Part shown: one piece after another, positions 13,801 through 25,600 of the stretch | How the letters are laid out: each line of letters begins with the position of its first letter | Numbering within the stretch: position 1 is the first letter of the stretch | From: Nissolia schottii | Lineage: Eukaryota; Streptophyta; Magnoliopsida; Fabales; Fabaceae | Direction of reading: 5' to 3' | Assembly (NCBI GenBank): GCA_003254905.1 | Contig: QANU01053814.1 | Span: forward strand, 181,028 to 245,027 | DNA: 64,000 nt | Program-made: the position numbers and the translations under genes | The notes under the pieces: generated by a model | Told to the model about the DNA's origin: nothing | The model's database searches: none | The model's input: the letters and a program-made list of their open reading frames with translations, nothing else

Positions 13801-15379
13801 TCACTATAGTTTGAAAACGTATTACTATTTCTATATGGCAGTTACTATTGGCCCCAAACGTATTTCTAAATGTTTCTTTTATGCTATGCTAATATGGATA
13901 CAACCTGAAAAGAAGGAAAATGCTATAAGAATTGTGATACGGTTACTTTCAAATGCAACTATGAATCTGTAAGTGGCTCTGCATAAAGGTTTCATAACAA
14001 TAAACTGATTATCCACATTATGGCATCTCTTCCCACCCGAAGTTTTAGAAATGTTTTTACAATCAGCCCCCGTCCTAACAAGGGTGACTTCTTATTTTTT
14101 CCACTTCATTGATATTTTGGGAAAGTTGAAGAAAGTTACTATGTTTACTACCTTGTTGCCAATAGTTTCATTGCATCAGATGCAAAAGTCATGTCTGAAA
14201 TGTAATCTTCATGGACATCAAATGAATTGCAACAAGAACGTGCTCTTGTGTCCCATACCTGCAAGGAGGAAAAGCTAAATGAACAGCAGTTGAGAATGGC
14301 TGATTAAGTTCAATAACTTTTTAAGATGTGCAAAGGTTATGGAAGTTGAAAATTAGTGTAAACCATCACTTATCACTCTCCTAATATCATAAAACAAACT
14401 GGATATCCATGTTGCATAAATATTGTCAATTGCCCACGACATAATACGGAATTCCAAGAAAACAAAAATGATAAGAATGAGAAATGAAACAAACGAGTTA
14501 CCTTAACACAACCCTCATCGTCTCCTGAGGCAACTGTTGACTCAGTCAAGTTTATCAATCTATTTATGGCAGCCCTGAATGACATACAAATACAAATTTT
14601 GAAGCAAAATAAGCATATATCCATGATTAAGCAACCCAAATCACAAGAAACATGCAATTGGAAGCAAAATCCACTCACTCATGGGCATTATCAACACGAG
14701 CAATGGTAGCTCCAGTTTCCACATCCGTAGCCAGTATGGAGCAATCCGGAGAACCCGTCAAAATCGCTAAAACACATCAATAACCATTTTAAGTACAACT
14801 CACCCTAATAATCAAATAAACCCCCCCCCCAAAAAAAAAAGAAGCAAAAAAGGTATACAAATAATTATAAAAAAGAAAATGAGCACAAGCAAGCAACAAT
14901 ATAATGCGCATTACCACGTCCACCATTGATGAATCTAGCAGCCCTGCAAGACTCAGTGTGAGGATGAACTTCCAACGCCCTAAACCAAAATGAAAGTTTC
15001 ACAATGTTGAATTGTAAGAAGCAACAAATATAGTGAAGCATGGAAACTCGTAAACAACATAAAATCAACAAATTACTATTACAAAAGCAAGCGTTTCAGA
15101 ATTGATACCTCACAGGCTCGCTATCAGCACTGTAACGATACCTGGGGGACACAGAATTTCAGTATAATCAAAATTAGCATAGATGATTACACAAATTAAA
15201 ATTAAAAAAAAAAAAGAAGAAGAAAAAAGTACAGAGAAACTGGTAGAGTAAGAAGTGAAAGAAGAAACAAAGTAACTAACTTACAAGTGAAGGTCACCAT
15301 CGATGAGACCCGCGGCAACGAGATTATCGGAGGGATGAAAATCTATATCAAATGCGAGTTTGTCTAGGTTTATTTCCAT
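10823..15379 (-). CDS. WDR55: WDR55 homologue, WD40-repeat protein (15 exons, 351 aa)
   Basis: Coding exons in transcript order: 15379-15285, 15141-15109, 14979-14915, 14766-14679, 14574-14502, 14258-14152, 13542-13500, 13401-13345, 12697-12621, 12458-12410, 12269-12223, 12138-12065, 11794-11739, 11118-10998, 10893-10823. All junctions are GT-AG and phases agree, giving 1,056 nt. The protein starts MEINLDKLAFDIDFHPSDN, has WD40 repeats throughout (for example DCSILATDVETG, SGDDEGCVKVWDTR, SGDGTLSVCNLR, AFSHDRKFLGSIAHD), an acidic stretch DSDDDEMDVDADSS near residue 315 and ends NNFFADL. This matches Arabidopsis WDR55 in length and order. WDTR at residues 120-123 fits the WDxR box of proteins that bind DDB1 in CUL4 ubiquitin ligases. 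In Arabidopsis WDR55 is nuclear and needed for gametophyte and embryo development (known). No defect is seen; intron 13 carries a tandem duplication and intron 10 an assembly N. Confidence 0.97.
11294..11541. repeat. About 132-bp tandem duplication in WDR55 intron 13
   Basis: Copy one (from 11294) and copy two (from 11427) share AGAATATCT, TCAAACTGATTTATCAACT, CCCCTTCT.AGTTGTGA, TATCCATTCAAATTAAGAC and CAATGAGCA. They differ by scattered substitutions and short indels, so the duplication is old. It lies wholly within an intron. Confidence 0.85.
12276..12349. repeat. 36-bp duplicate split by an N: probable assembly join
   Basis: Bases 12276-12312 and 12314-12349 are the same A-rich sequence apart from one A, on either side of the single N at 12313. 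A perfect repeat around a lone N is the usual trace of two contig ends joined without merging their overlap. It lies in a WDR55 intron and does not touch an exon. Confidence 0.85.
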
Positions 15380-15786
15380 CGCGGTTTATGGTGTCTACTG
15401 AATTCAATTTGAGGGCGGCTTATTCATGCTTCCAGCCAGAGGTTTAAGCATGCGAAGCGATTCTCCATTTTTTACTTTTTTGGGGGGTGGTGGTCCGAAC
15501 GGAGCTTTTGGGCTGGGTCGGTTTGGGTAAAAAGTCCAACCCGGCTATGTGCGAGTTGGATCATATCCGGTAGTCTGGTTGTACTAACAAAAATTAAAAT
15601 TACTAACAAAATTTTAAAAACAGTAAACTTAAAATGAAAAAGAAAGGAAAAAAAACTCAACACATAATAAAGGGAGTGAACTTTTTCATGCTCCACGTTA
15701 TTCATCGACCAGTAAGTATTCTTTAAAAAAAAATCAATGGAGAGAAAAAAAAATTAATAATGTGGATTGCATTGTGAGGAATCAAT

Positions 15787-15968
15787 GGGGGTTGGTCCAA
15801 GTGGTAAGCGGCTTGGTATCGCTTAAGCAAGGTCCCGAGTTTGAGACCTTGTGTACGCAGTTATTCCCGTTGTGAGACTCACCCGCCATAGCCAGATGCG
15901 CGACCCGGGTCGACTCGGATTAGTCAAGGCTAAGTCTTGGATACCGGGCAGACAACTTAAAAAAAAAG
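15787..15968 (+). mobile_element. tRNA-derived SINE
   Basis: The copy starts GGGGGTTGGTCCAAGTGGTA, which contains a box A-like pol III promoter. GGTCCCGAGTTTGAGACCT, a box B-like sequence, follows about 40 bases later. A tRNA-unrelated body (ACTCACCCGCCATAGCCAG, GACCCGGGTCGACTCGG) and an A-tail (15959-15967) complete it. This order and the length of about 180 bp match plant tRNA-type SINEs. It is not a functional tRNA: the cloverleaf arms cannot be completed. Confidence 0.8.
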
Positions 15969-16818
15969 CATTTTTCTAATAAAGTTTCAGATTTCAAATC
16001 AATGCTTCTTATTTTCCATCTACAACCATTTAACAATTGCTCTAATGATGTGTTTGTGTCGTGTCTGAGTAAAAAAAATTTGATAATTTATAATAATATA
16101 AACTTTTAGAAAATTAGCAAATATTGACATATAAAAATGTTTTAGATGTTTCACATATTTTGAAATGGATTTGAAAAATATTAAAAATTAGTAATTTGAT
16201 ATTAATAAAAAATATTAGTATATTATTATAAATATTTAATTTTATATCTATATATGTTATGTCTATATCCTATCAAATTTTAAAATTGGTATGTCGTTAT
16301 GTCGCATGTTGTATTGTAATGGGTGGTTCCTTAGAATAAGTTGGACTCTGAAACTCCTCTGCAGGTCTTGTAAGCCGAGGTGGGTGTACCTGCAACAACT
16401 GCGACGCTCAAGTAAGTATTGGATAAAAGTATAGGATCAAGAGAGATGGGTTCTAAGCGTACTTGACGAGCTTGGTCTCTTTAATACCTGAGGTGAGCTT
16501 TATGGGAACCGAGATGTATGCTGGGGATAGGGCCATGATTTCGGATTTCCCTCTGGATTCCAGGGGACGCCATGAGTGGCGGAATTTCTTCTCGGACCGG
16601 GGATTTCTCCATGTAACTGATAGATGGGACCTTAGTCTGTGTGGGTCAGTGTGGACTTTATGGAGTAGAGGCCCATGATCTGTGGACTTAGATGGTCCTA
16701 GGTAAGGTATTTGGGCCTGGTTCATAACACATGTCAAGTGTCGGTATCGATATTTCTTATTGAGTGAGTGACGCAATAACACTATTAAAATTCAGAACAA
16801 GCATACATACATACATAC

Positions 16819-16862
<44 letters not shown>

Positions 16863-18976
16863 CAAACAATAGTATAACAGATATGGTTATTGCCTCGTCG
16901 GTTAGGTAGTAGGCTGAAGTTCTAAAACTGGCAGGGAATAAAGGGCGGGTTGATCAAGTTTTACCTTAATAGATTAGATGACACAACCCAATTATAATAT
17001 GAATGGATACAACATAGCATACGTGGACACATCAATTTTTAAAATTTTTAAAAAATACCAACACAATATATATGTATAAAATTTAAAATTTATAATAATA
17101 TATAATATTTTATTAGTGTTAAATTATCAATTTTTAATATTTTTTAAAACATAAAGCATTCTAAATCAATCGATAGTTATTAGTTTTTAGTGATTCCATA
17201 ATGATACATATGGACCAATTTGTCATGTGTAGGGGCAAGTGCCCCTGCTGACTTTTGCAAATTTTTTACTACATTATGTTTATAGAGGGAGTTTTGTCCC
17301 ATTGATGATCAATCTTGTCCCACTATTAATCAATTGTAATCTCACTGGATAATCAACTTTGTCTCCCATTAAAATAAAAAAATTATTAAATTAGATGGTT
17401 GAATGATTGTTTGATAGCATATATAGAAAATAGATATTTGATAGCATTTATAATGAAAAAGATCATTCAATGTTTTCAAAATATGAAAACCAAGAGAAAT
17501 AGCTTGTAAATTGATCTTTTATTATTTTGAATTAATATATTTTTTAATGTCTACATGTAATTATGTGAAATTCCTTGTTAAATTTATATAATTACTCTCC
17601 CACGACCTAAATTTTCTATGTTCATCACTAGAAACGAAATATATAGATATAAAATTAAAGATTTGTAGTAATATTTAAAATTTTTATTATTGTCAAATTA
17701 TCAATTTTCAATATATATTTTTTATTTTTTTCAAAATATATGGAGCATTCTAAATGTGATGACCCGTAGGGTCAGTGACCTTAAAGTGTAGGATAGAGCG
17801 TTTAAAGTAATATGGAGTTGTGGTGACCCGTAGAAGAAGAAGAAGAAGAAACAAACGTGTGTTGTAACATTCCCAACGTGTTACAGCGGCACAATGAAGA
17901 AGGGGCATTGCAGTGGCACGGAGATGAAGTCTCAAATCAAAAGCAACATCTAGAGGGGGGTATTGAGCTCCCCTTATATAGAAGTCTTTCATGAGTGTTT
18001 AGACTTACTAATTCACTAAAGAGTTTGAAGGCTTCACTTTTGGTGGGACTATTGGCTCCAATTATATTTTATTTTTTTTCCTTTTTTTTTCTTCTGTCCG
18101 TGGGTAGCAATGTCTCCACGTGGGGTGTATGAACTCCCAACGTTCGTGCTCCTTAGTCGTTAGTCATTTCCAGGTGAGTGAATTTATTTACGGTATATTT
18201 TTAGACCATGTATTTATTTTAAGAAATATTTATTTTATGCATTTCTTATGAAATCTTAAGAGGCAGAACTTAGTATTTTCTTTTAAATATTTATGAAAAT
18301 TATTATTTATTTAGAAACTTCCTTATTTATGAAAGTAGTTATTTATGAAAATATTTTAGAAAATCATTAAACTACTTTAGAACTACATGAGACCATAAAC
18401 CTTTATTGTATTAACTTTAAAATATAAAAAATTAAATATCAACTAAAATCAATTTTAAAATAAACTGTCAAAAGAAAAATAAATATTAGTGTGTTTGGAT
18501 TTGCATCGTGTCCTCTCAAAATCAATTTTAAGAGGCTACATAATTTGATAATTGATTTTGTCATTTATTTATCTCTTTTTTTGACGAAAAGAAGAAGAAT
18601 TTCATTCATAAAATTAAATAGTACAATGACACTTATAAATTAAAAATAATACATTAAATCTAACATTAATAAGATATGAATCCACATTTTCATTATGAAC
18701 TAATCAAAAATCTGTGGCTATGCTCCTTATCCAAAGACTATCGATGTCGAAACATTTTTCATATTAAAGATCAACACTACCAGTGTTGCAGTTTTAACAA
18801 TGCATTATACTTTCTTTCACGATAAATTTAATCATCTTTATATGTATGAACTTTGTAAACAAAATCTCTCAAAGATAAATGAAAACAATGGAAATAGAAA
18901 CACCATAAAGGAGAAATAGAAACACACTACAAAGAGAAATAAAAACACCCACAAAGGAGAACGAAAACACAAGAAA
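15969..18976. other. Intergenic, repeat-derived, no gene seen
   Basis: Two blocks of higher GC stand out from the AT-rich background: 16325-16760 and 17755-18180. The latter has GTGACCCGTAG twice in direct orientation near its left end and a short GAA run. Neither encodes a recognisable protein; both look like pieces of old elements. A CATA/TAA microsatellite lies between 16803 and 16858. Around 18885-18970 a GGAGAAATAGAAACAC-like motif is repeated about four times. Confidence 0.5.
16803..16858. repeat. (ACAT)n then (TAA)n microsatellite
   Basis: About five CATA units run into a TATA step and then about thirteen TAA units. The frame is uninterrupted over most of its length. Confidence 0.9.
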
Positions 18977-18985
18977 AATTATAAA

Positions 18986-20933
18986 GGGTTGTTGAAAGTT
19001 TTATTTTACACTTACCTTACTACTTTCAAATCTTGGAGGGATTCAATCGCAGTATAGTGTGGGTACAATCGTATCCACTAAGAGTTATGATTATAAAGCT
19101 TTTCTTAAGTTTTGTTAAATAAACAAGATGATTGGTTGGTTTGTGAATTGATTTTTGAAAGCAATTAATTAAAACAATCGATAAAATGAAACTGGATAAA
19201 AACCAGATAAGAAAGCTTGCTGGGGTTTAACTCGTACTACAATTTTCATATATCCATTAACTCAATGCATATGAACTATCAAATTCTTGATTTCCTCGCC
19301 ACCAGTTCTTATCTTACTCATCTCTCTCGAGCATGAGAAGATTATTAGATTTCCGATATTAATTGTCACTCTCGTGCACAGATAATAACGCGAATCGTAG
19401 TATCTTCGGATGTTAAAATGACCGATATGCCGAACTCTTTCTCGAGCAGTTAGGAAGTATCGGGTGAATCGATTTAGATCCAACTCAATGATGTTGCTCT
19501 CGCACACAAAATCAAATATTAAATAAAGTTATAGTTGATCAGGCTAAAACAAGCATTAAGTTCAAGATCAAATTATGCAAAATCATGAAATTTAATAGCT
19601 TCATATGTAAAAGAGTTAAGATAGATACATTCGAACCGTATTACTCATCAATTCCTAACAATAAGAGGATTAGTTATCCATAGCCATGCAAGGTTTCCAT
19701 CTTACAAGAAGAAATCAAAGGCGCAAGATGATTGACACTCACCGTGACAGCGTTTCCACGCCACGATGAGCGTCGACCTCGGTGTGCTCCCTGGACGACT
19801 CCTTAGCTCTCTTTTTCTGTCTTCAATTCAGGGTCCAGATCTATTTTCTGAATGAGTTCACTTCCCTTTTATAGAGAAAATTTCACACAGACCGCTGAGT
19901 GGATTGCAGGGGTCACTGAGCGGATTAGGCGGTTTAGGTTTCTTCACCTTGAAGTTCCTTCGTCCTTAAGTTTTCTTCACCAGAACAGAGGTCGCTCAGC
20001 CGAGGCGCTGAGCGGCTAGAAACTTCACTTTTCCTTCTATTCTTCTCGTCTTGTAGTCCCTTTAATCCATGCCTCATACCTATATGAAAAATTGACAAGA
20101 AATGCATCATTTTACACATATATACATCAATTCTTTAAAACTTGATAAAATCATACAAAAATGGGAAAATTGACTAGTAAATTCATATTGAACAAACCAT
20201 AAGTGTTATTTTAACCTATAGAAATACCAAAATATGACACTTATCAAGGTTAATAGCAACTTATACCCCCTTGTACTATATTCTATTATGCACTTAACCC
20301 CCTAACGTTATAAAATGTGTAATTCAACCCCCTAAGCTTTTTAAACAGTGTAAATAAGACATTCTGTCACTTTTAATATCTAAAAGGTCCGTTAGTACAT
20401 ATGTCTTTGTCACATGATGAATTGTAAGGACAAATTTACTATTTCTTTAAAATAAAAATAAAAGTAAAAGAAATCTATATTTTTTTTATAAAAATCCAAT
20501 TCCCCTAAATCCTTTCACGATGACCTCTCTCTTCCTTTCTAAATATAACCCAATGCCCAAACCCCTTTCTTCCTTATCTCCGTAGACTTTCTTTGCCTCC
20601 TATGTTGCCTTTGCTCTTTGTTTTTTCTAATATTTTAGCAGTTGTTTATGATTTCTGCTGATGTCGGTGCTATTTTTTTCGTTGTTGTTCTAATTTTATC
20701 CTCAAAAATTACTTTTTTTTTTATTTTTATTTTAAAGAAATGATAATTTTGTCCTTACAATACATCATGTGACAGAAAATATGTGTACTAATAGAGCTTT
20801 TAGACATTGAAAGTGATAGAAAATCTTATTTACACTATTTAAAAAGTTTAGGAGGTTAAATTGCACATTTTGTAATATTAAGAAATTAAGTACACAACAA
20901 CTATAATACATATGATAATTTGCTATTAACCCC
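18986..20933. mobile_element. Non-autonomous MULE with long TIRs, split by a solo LTR
   Basis: The right end closes with GCTATTAACCCC and the left begins GGGTT, interrupted, then resumes after the LTR as AATAGCAACTTATACCCCC. About 220 bp at each end are inverted copies: left 20247-20480, right about 20715-20933, with shared blocks such as CATGTGA, GGACAAA/TTTGTCC and AGTGTAAATAAGA/TCTTATTTACACT. The 9-bp sequence AATTATAAA flanks both ends exactly (18977-18985 and 20934-20942), the hallmark length for Mutator-type insertions. Without the nested LTR the element is about 690 bp. The centre (about 20490-20710) has no convincing open frame. Confidence 0.85.
18990..20246 (-). mobile_element. Solo LTR nested in the MULE terminus (about 1.26 kb)
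   Basis: Read on the minus strand it begins TGATAAGTGTCATATTTTGG and ends with CTTTCAACA, so the ends are TG...CA. It is flanked by AGGGT on the left and AGGT on the right, a 5-bp target duplication that has lost one G. No internal region or partner LTR is present, so it is a solo LTR, probably Ty3-gypsy type (inference). It carries CGCTGAGCG-like motifs at about 19893-20015. It is younger than the MULE it split. Confidence 0.75.
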
Positions 20934-21140
20934 AATTATAAATAAAAAAAATAAAATACAATAATGCTATCATTTAAAAAAATCGACAACAACCTCCTCT
21001 TCTACACAAAAAGGGAAACAAAAGAAGCGTAATTCTCAAGATGAATCAATTATAAACTCTAAAATTAATTATAAAAGAAATAAAAATTTATTATTTTCTG
21101 CCAATATACCTTGAGAAAAATTTACTTAACCTAAATCACT

Positions 21141-21396
21141 GATAATTTTACTCTTTTGCCCCTGCTATACAAACTATTTACGAAAAGTACTCTTGTTTTG
21201 AAACATATTACAAGAGTACCACTGTTTTGAAAAAGTAGTTTTTGTACTTTTACGTTGTGCAAAGCATGGTATGTTTCAAAACCATAGTACCTTCGAAAAT
21301 AGTTTAGCCGAAATAGTGGTACTCCTATAATATGTTTCAAAACAGGAGTATTTTCGTAAATAGTTTGTATGGCAGGGGCAAAAGAGTCAAATTGTC
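21141..21396. mobile_element. 256-bp foldback MITE, MULE type
   Basis: The two halves are nearly perfect inverted copies. The left reads CTCTTTTGCCCCTGC, ATACAAACTATTTACGAAAA, TTTTGAAACATATTA; the right reads TAATATGTTTCAAAA, TTTTCGTAAATAGTTTGTAT, GCAGGGGCAAAAGAG. CTAAATCACT flanks both sides (21131-21140 and 21397-21406), a 10-bp target duplication in the range for MULEs. Few mismatches between arms suggest a rather recent copy. It lies about 340 bp upstream of the MORC first exon. Confidence 0.88.
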
Positions 21397-21744
21397 CTAA
21401 ATCACTTTATATTAAAGTTATTCTAACTAAAAATAATCTCGATAAAATCAATTTTGTCACGAATTTTTTTTACAAAAACAAAATCAAACGCACAGCGTCT
21501 TAAAATTTAAAGCCTACTTAGTAGAAAATCGATTTTGAGTGAGACCAACAGATTTCGAAAAATGGTAGAAGTTGATACCAAACAATATGGCTTGGGTATG
21601 AGATGAGAAATGACCGAGAATAGACAGCGAGCCTCTCCACACAAATGCAAACAAGTGGGGGTATTCAAGTAATTTGATATGGCACGATCACCACCTTTAA
21701 CCTTGCAAGGATAATCAACTCTCTATTATCTGCGCAGCACTCAG

Positions 21745-21885
21745 TCAGTACGTAAACGTCGATTCCACTGCCTTCCATTCTCTTCAATTTCTCTATTCCT
21801 TCTCATTCCCCCAAACGACGCCGTTCTGCGCACTCTGCTCCTCCTCCCTCGACTCCATTTCTAGGGTTTCATCTCGTCCAAAACC
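21745..21885 (+). other. Probable non-coding first exon (5' UTR) of the MORC gene
   Basis: Pyrimidine-rich leader sequence ends at a good donor (AAACC|GTGAGT) at 21885/21886. The matching acceptor (AAATGCAG) lies directly before the ATG at 22682. The CCAAACGACGCCGTT sequence at about 21811 resembles the AAACGACG element common near plant transcription starts. The 5' limit is a guess. Confidence 0.6.
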
Positions 21886-22582
21886 GTGAGTTTGTTCATG
21901 CTGCAACGTCAAACCCCTCGCTCTCTCTTCCACTTAATCGCATTTTTAACTAGCATTATTATGCTAACCTCCTTTTTTTTTGTTTAATTTTAATTTTTGA
22001 AACGTTCATGCTGTGCATTGTTGTTGTGTGCTGCATTAAAAGAATATCTGCATGCTCCTTTTCTCTTATTGAACAGCTTGAAGCTTTTGATTTTAGTGGT
22101 TCTGTTCGTAGTTTTTGATTTGATTTCGTTTTTTTTGTTGCTATTTCTGTTGTTAAGCGCTTGAAGCTGGCTTAAGCATTTTTTTCCCCTTTATTTTGCA
22201 ATCCTTATTATGACTGTTGCTTGTTTCGTTGGGGATAATCTTGACGCGCAATGTGAAATGTTTTAGTGGCGTGTGTACGAGTTTCAATTGGGGTCCGGTG
22301 GTTTTGTGTTAGGGAACTCGTAGAAGACGTCAAAGCACGGTAGCTCACCTTTGCATGTTAATATGAACACGGGGAAAAAATTGATTAAATAAATTTAGAT
22401 CAGTAGCACTGTTTATGAATTTGTCTGGAAATATGGGATATATATGCTGAGTTGGAATCCCGGCATTATCATAGGAAATCTATTTTGGAACTTTCTATTA
22501 GCTTCGCGCGAATAAGTGCATTTATTTTTTAGTAGCACTGGTTATGATGATGGAAAAAAGGAACGCATTTACAAGCTTCCTT

Positions 22583-22607
22583 TTTTTCTGTGTGTGTGTG
22601 TGTGTGT
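22583..22607. repeat. (TG)n microsatellite in the MORC leader intron
   Basis: About ten TG units lie between two T-rich tracts in intron 1, roughly 75 bases before the acceptor. Confidence 0.85.
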
Positions 22608-22681
22608 TTTATTCCTGTTTTTTAAACATAGAAAGCAATTCAATATGTTTAATGGTCCCTTTTTGATTAACATAAATGCAG

Positions 22682-25600
22682 ATGGACGAGGTGATTGTCC
22701 TTAAAAAAGATCGGAAAACTATATGTGCTGTAAAGTCCCCAGACCCACCTACTGAACTGTATGGATTTTACCTTTCTGAAGTTGTAGTTTAATTATTTAT
22801 ACATTTACCCTTTTTTTTTTAAAAAAAAATAACTCAGGTAAGCCTGTTAAGTACAGTCTCTCTTCTGATGAGACAACCAGGATTTATTGTGCGGTCTATT
22901 TGCTGTTGAATTTGTTGACCTGAAAACATTTGCAGGCCCCATGATTTGATCATAACATGTACAACTCCAAAGAAGAAAATACGTAGTGTTTCTGGATTGC
23001 CCCAGTTTTCATTTACCGCTGCTCCACAAAATCCACGTCAAGAGAATGAGTGGGGAAGATTTTTGAGTTTCCTGCACAAGTATGACATGGTATGGTATTT
23101 TATTTTGTTATACTTCCCTACATCCTTTTCTTTTATCTGCACATGCTTTTATAATAATGTCTTCCCTGGCAGGTATATGCTTGTAATCGATTCCTTTATT
23201 TATATTATATTGGCTTCTATGATTGTAAGCACGGTTCAGTGTGTGTGTATTAATTATTTAAAATCAAATTGTAGCCTAGTTATATAGATTGGGGCAGATT
23301 AAGTGTGTCCTTATGGGAGGCAGAAGTCCAGTTATGGCCTTATAGGCTTATAGCACCAAATTCTTCACTGTTTCAGCAAGTGTTTTTGAAGATTTATTTG
23401 TTTGAAAGTTTGGTGTATAAATTTTCTTGGATATGTTACACAATCTTGCTAGACATAACCAAGTTGCCACACTCAATCGCATGGAAAGTATAAGAAGAGA
23501 AGCCTGTGTGTTCTAAAAGAAAGAGAAAATGAAAAATAAATAAGGCCAAGAAGTAAACTGAAAAAACAACTAGGCATCAGAAACGAAATTTAATTCTAAG
23601 CTGTTTGTTTTCCATTGTAATTATTGTTGTTTTGCAGTGGAGTATTAGCTTAGAGGATTAAGAGTTGAAACCTTGGTGAAGTTTATATGTGCTTCAAGGT
23701 GGTTGGGACAGTATTAAGATATAGGGGAAAAGGTAAAACTCTATGCGTTGGATTTGTGAAGTCTGTCATGTAAAGTAATTAAGTAGTGCATTTACATCTA
23801 AGTCCACAGACTCCACCACAAATAACGTAAATGCTGTGACAAGATGAATAATTAGGAATTCTGCATGTTCTGCCTTTTGTAACTTTTTATAGACTATATA
23901 TTTATAATTTGCATTGTGTTTTGTATATGTTTAGGGATTGAGAAGCATTGCTCCATTGGTGTTCTTTTTTTCCCGCTTTGTGGTTTTTGTTTTCATTTAT
24001 TCTCAAGGATAATCCATTATTCTCTTTTGTTTTCATTTAGATAATCCATTATTCTCCTAGTTCGTGTTGATTGCCTTATAGTTGTAACTTTATGTTTATA
24101 ATCCTACACTATGTAGATACGAGTCTATTTCCAATGTTTGATAAGCTTCTGAGAGATGGGAATTTTTTTTTGGCTATGTGTATACAACATAGGACTTGGT
24201 GCTGTTGGATGGATAGTAAGATACCCCTTTTTTGCTCCCCCCCAAATCTCTCTCTTTTTTTCTCTCTCTCTCTCTCTATATATATATATTTATATATATG
24301 CATTGGGTGATGAACGTTCTATGTACGCGTCACTGTCTTTGCTGTCTGTGCCTTTGCTTCTTTGATGATTAAGGCCCCTAACTCCCTCCACATTATCTTC
24401 TTTATAAATGCAGTTTTTTTTTTTTTAATGATTAACAAATTGATTTAACTGGTGTATTTTCCCTTGTTACTTTTGACTTTATTCTTTTGAGCAGTTGAAT
24501 GAAAATGAGCAAGACTGTTTTCGCAGGTTGCTATTGCAGACTTTGAGCTGTACAAGTTTTATGTTCTGCCTCCTGCTAAAGCCTTGACATCTAGCCCAGT
24601 TAGTGTTGCCTATCAGATTGACGAGGCATCTACTGTAGATACTCGTACAAGGGATTGTGAATCAGGTGTGCCTTGTATGGTATATTGTTTTTGTTCTCAT
24701 GATATAACTAGTCAATGCCACACAATGCAAAAGCTATAGATCTAAAATTCTACATAATTGATTCACATTTATTCTTTAAGGCTTTATGTTGTCTTTTATC
24801 TTTTGCTTTTGAGGTGGAGAATCTTACCTATATTTCTGGCTTAGCTATAGTATCGGAATTGGAACTTCTTTTATAAACAGTAAGAAGACTATGGAGTTGT
24901 GATTTAACCCGTTTTGTACAAACAAGCTTAAAACATAAAAATGAAAGATGATTGAGATGAGATTTTGGGTTTGTAAGCTTACTTTGGGAATAAAGGAAGG
25001 AAAATGGATGAAAGGAAGTGACAAGGGGGTCTATGAGGGTTGGATTGTGAGAGGTGAACAACCTTGCATCCCAATCCAAGCCCTTGTGTGGGTGATTTTG
25101 CTTATGGAGCTTGAGAACCAAGTGGTTTTTGTGTATGCCCTCTGATTCGGGGGAGGGTGTATTTTCTGGTTTTGCAGCTGTATGGCTATGGTGAATGTCT
25201 CTTTTCTCTGGTTTCTGCTCTCTTTTTCTGCTGAGTTCTTGTCCTCCTTTTTCTCTTCATTTTTCTTACTTAAATCCTCTCCTCCCTCTCTTTCTTTTCC
25301 CTCTATTCTCTCTTTTCTCGGATTCCCTGCGGGGGCGTCACTTTCAAGGGCTGCTGGTCAAGGCCCTGGCTGTTTGGGTCCTTGTGCCTGCAGCCCAACC
25401 AGCTTATGTCCCTTTCATTCCTGCCCAATGCCCCCTCTTTCACCCAAATCCTAGTACAAACAAACTCTCCTTCTGTCCCCTTCCCCTAAGCCATCAGAAA
25501 AGCCCCCAAAACATGTAAAAAGTGCTGCCCACTTTGCTTACTCCCTCAGCAGGTTATCATAGGGCGTCTCGGAGACGCCCTCAGACCTGACTGGGGCTTC

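Noticed and set aside
15787-15968. Possible tRNA gene
   Set aside because: Box A and box B-like sequences are present but no complete cloverleaf forms, and the A-tail and body identify a SINE.
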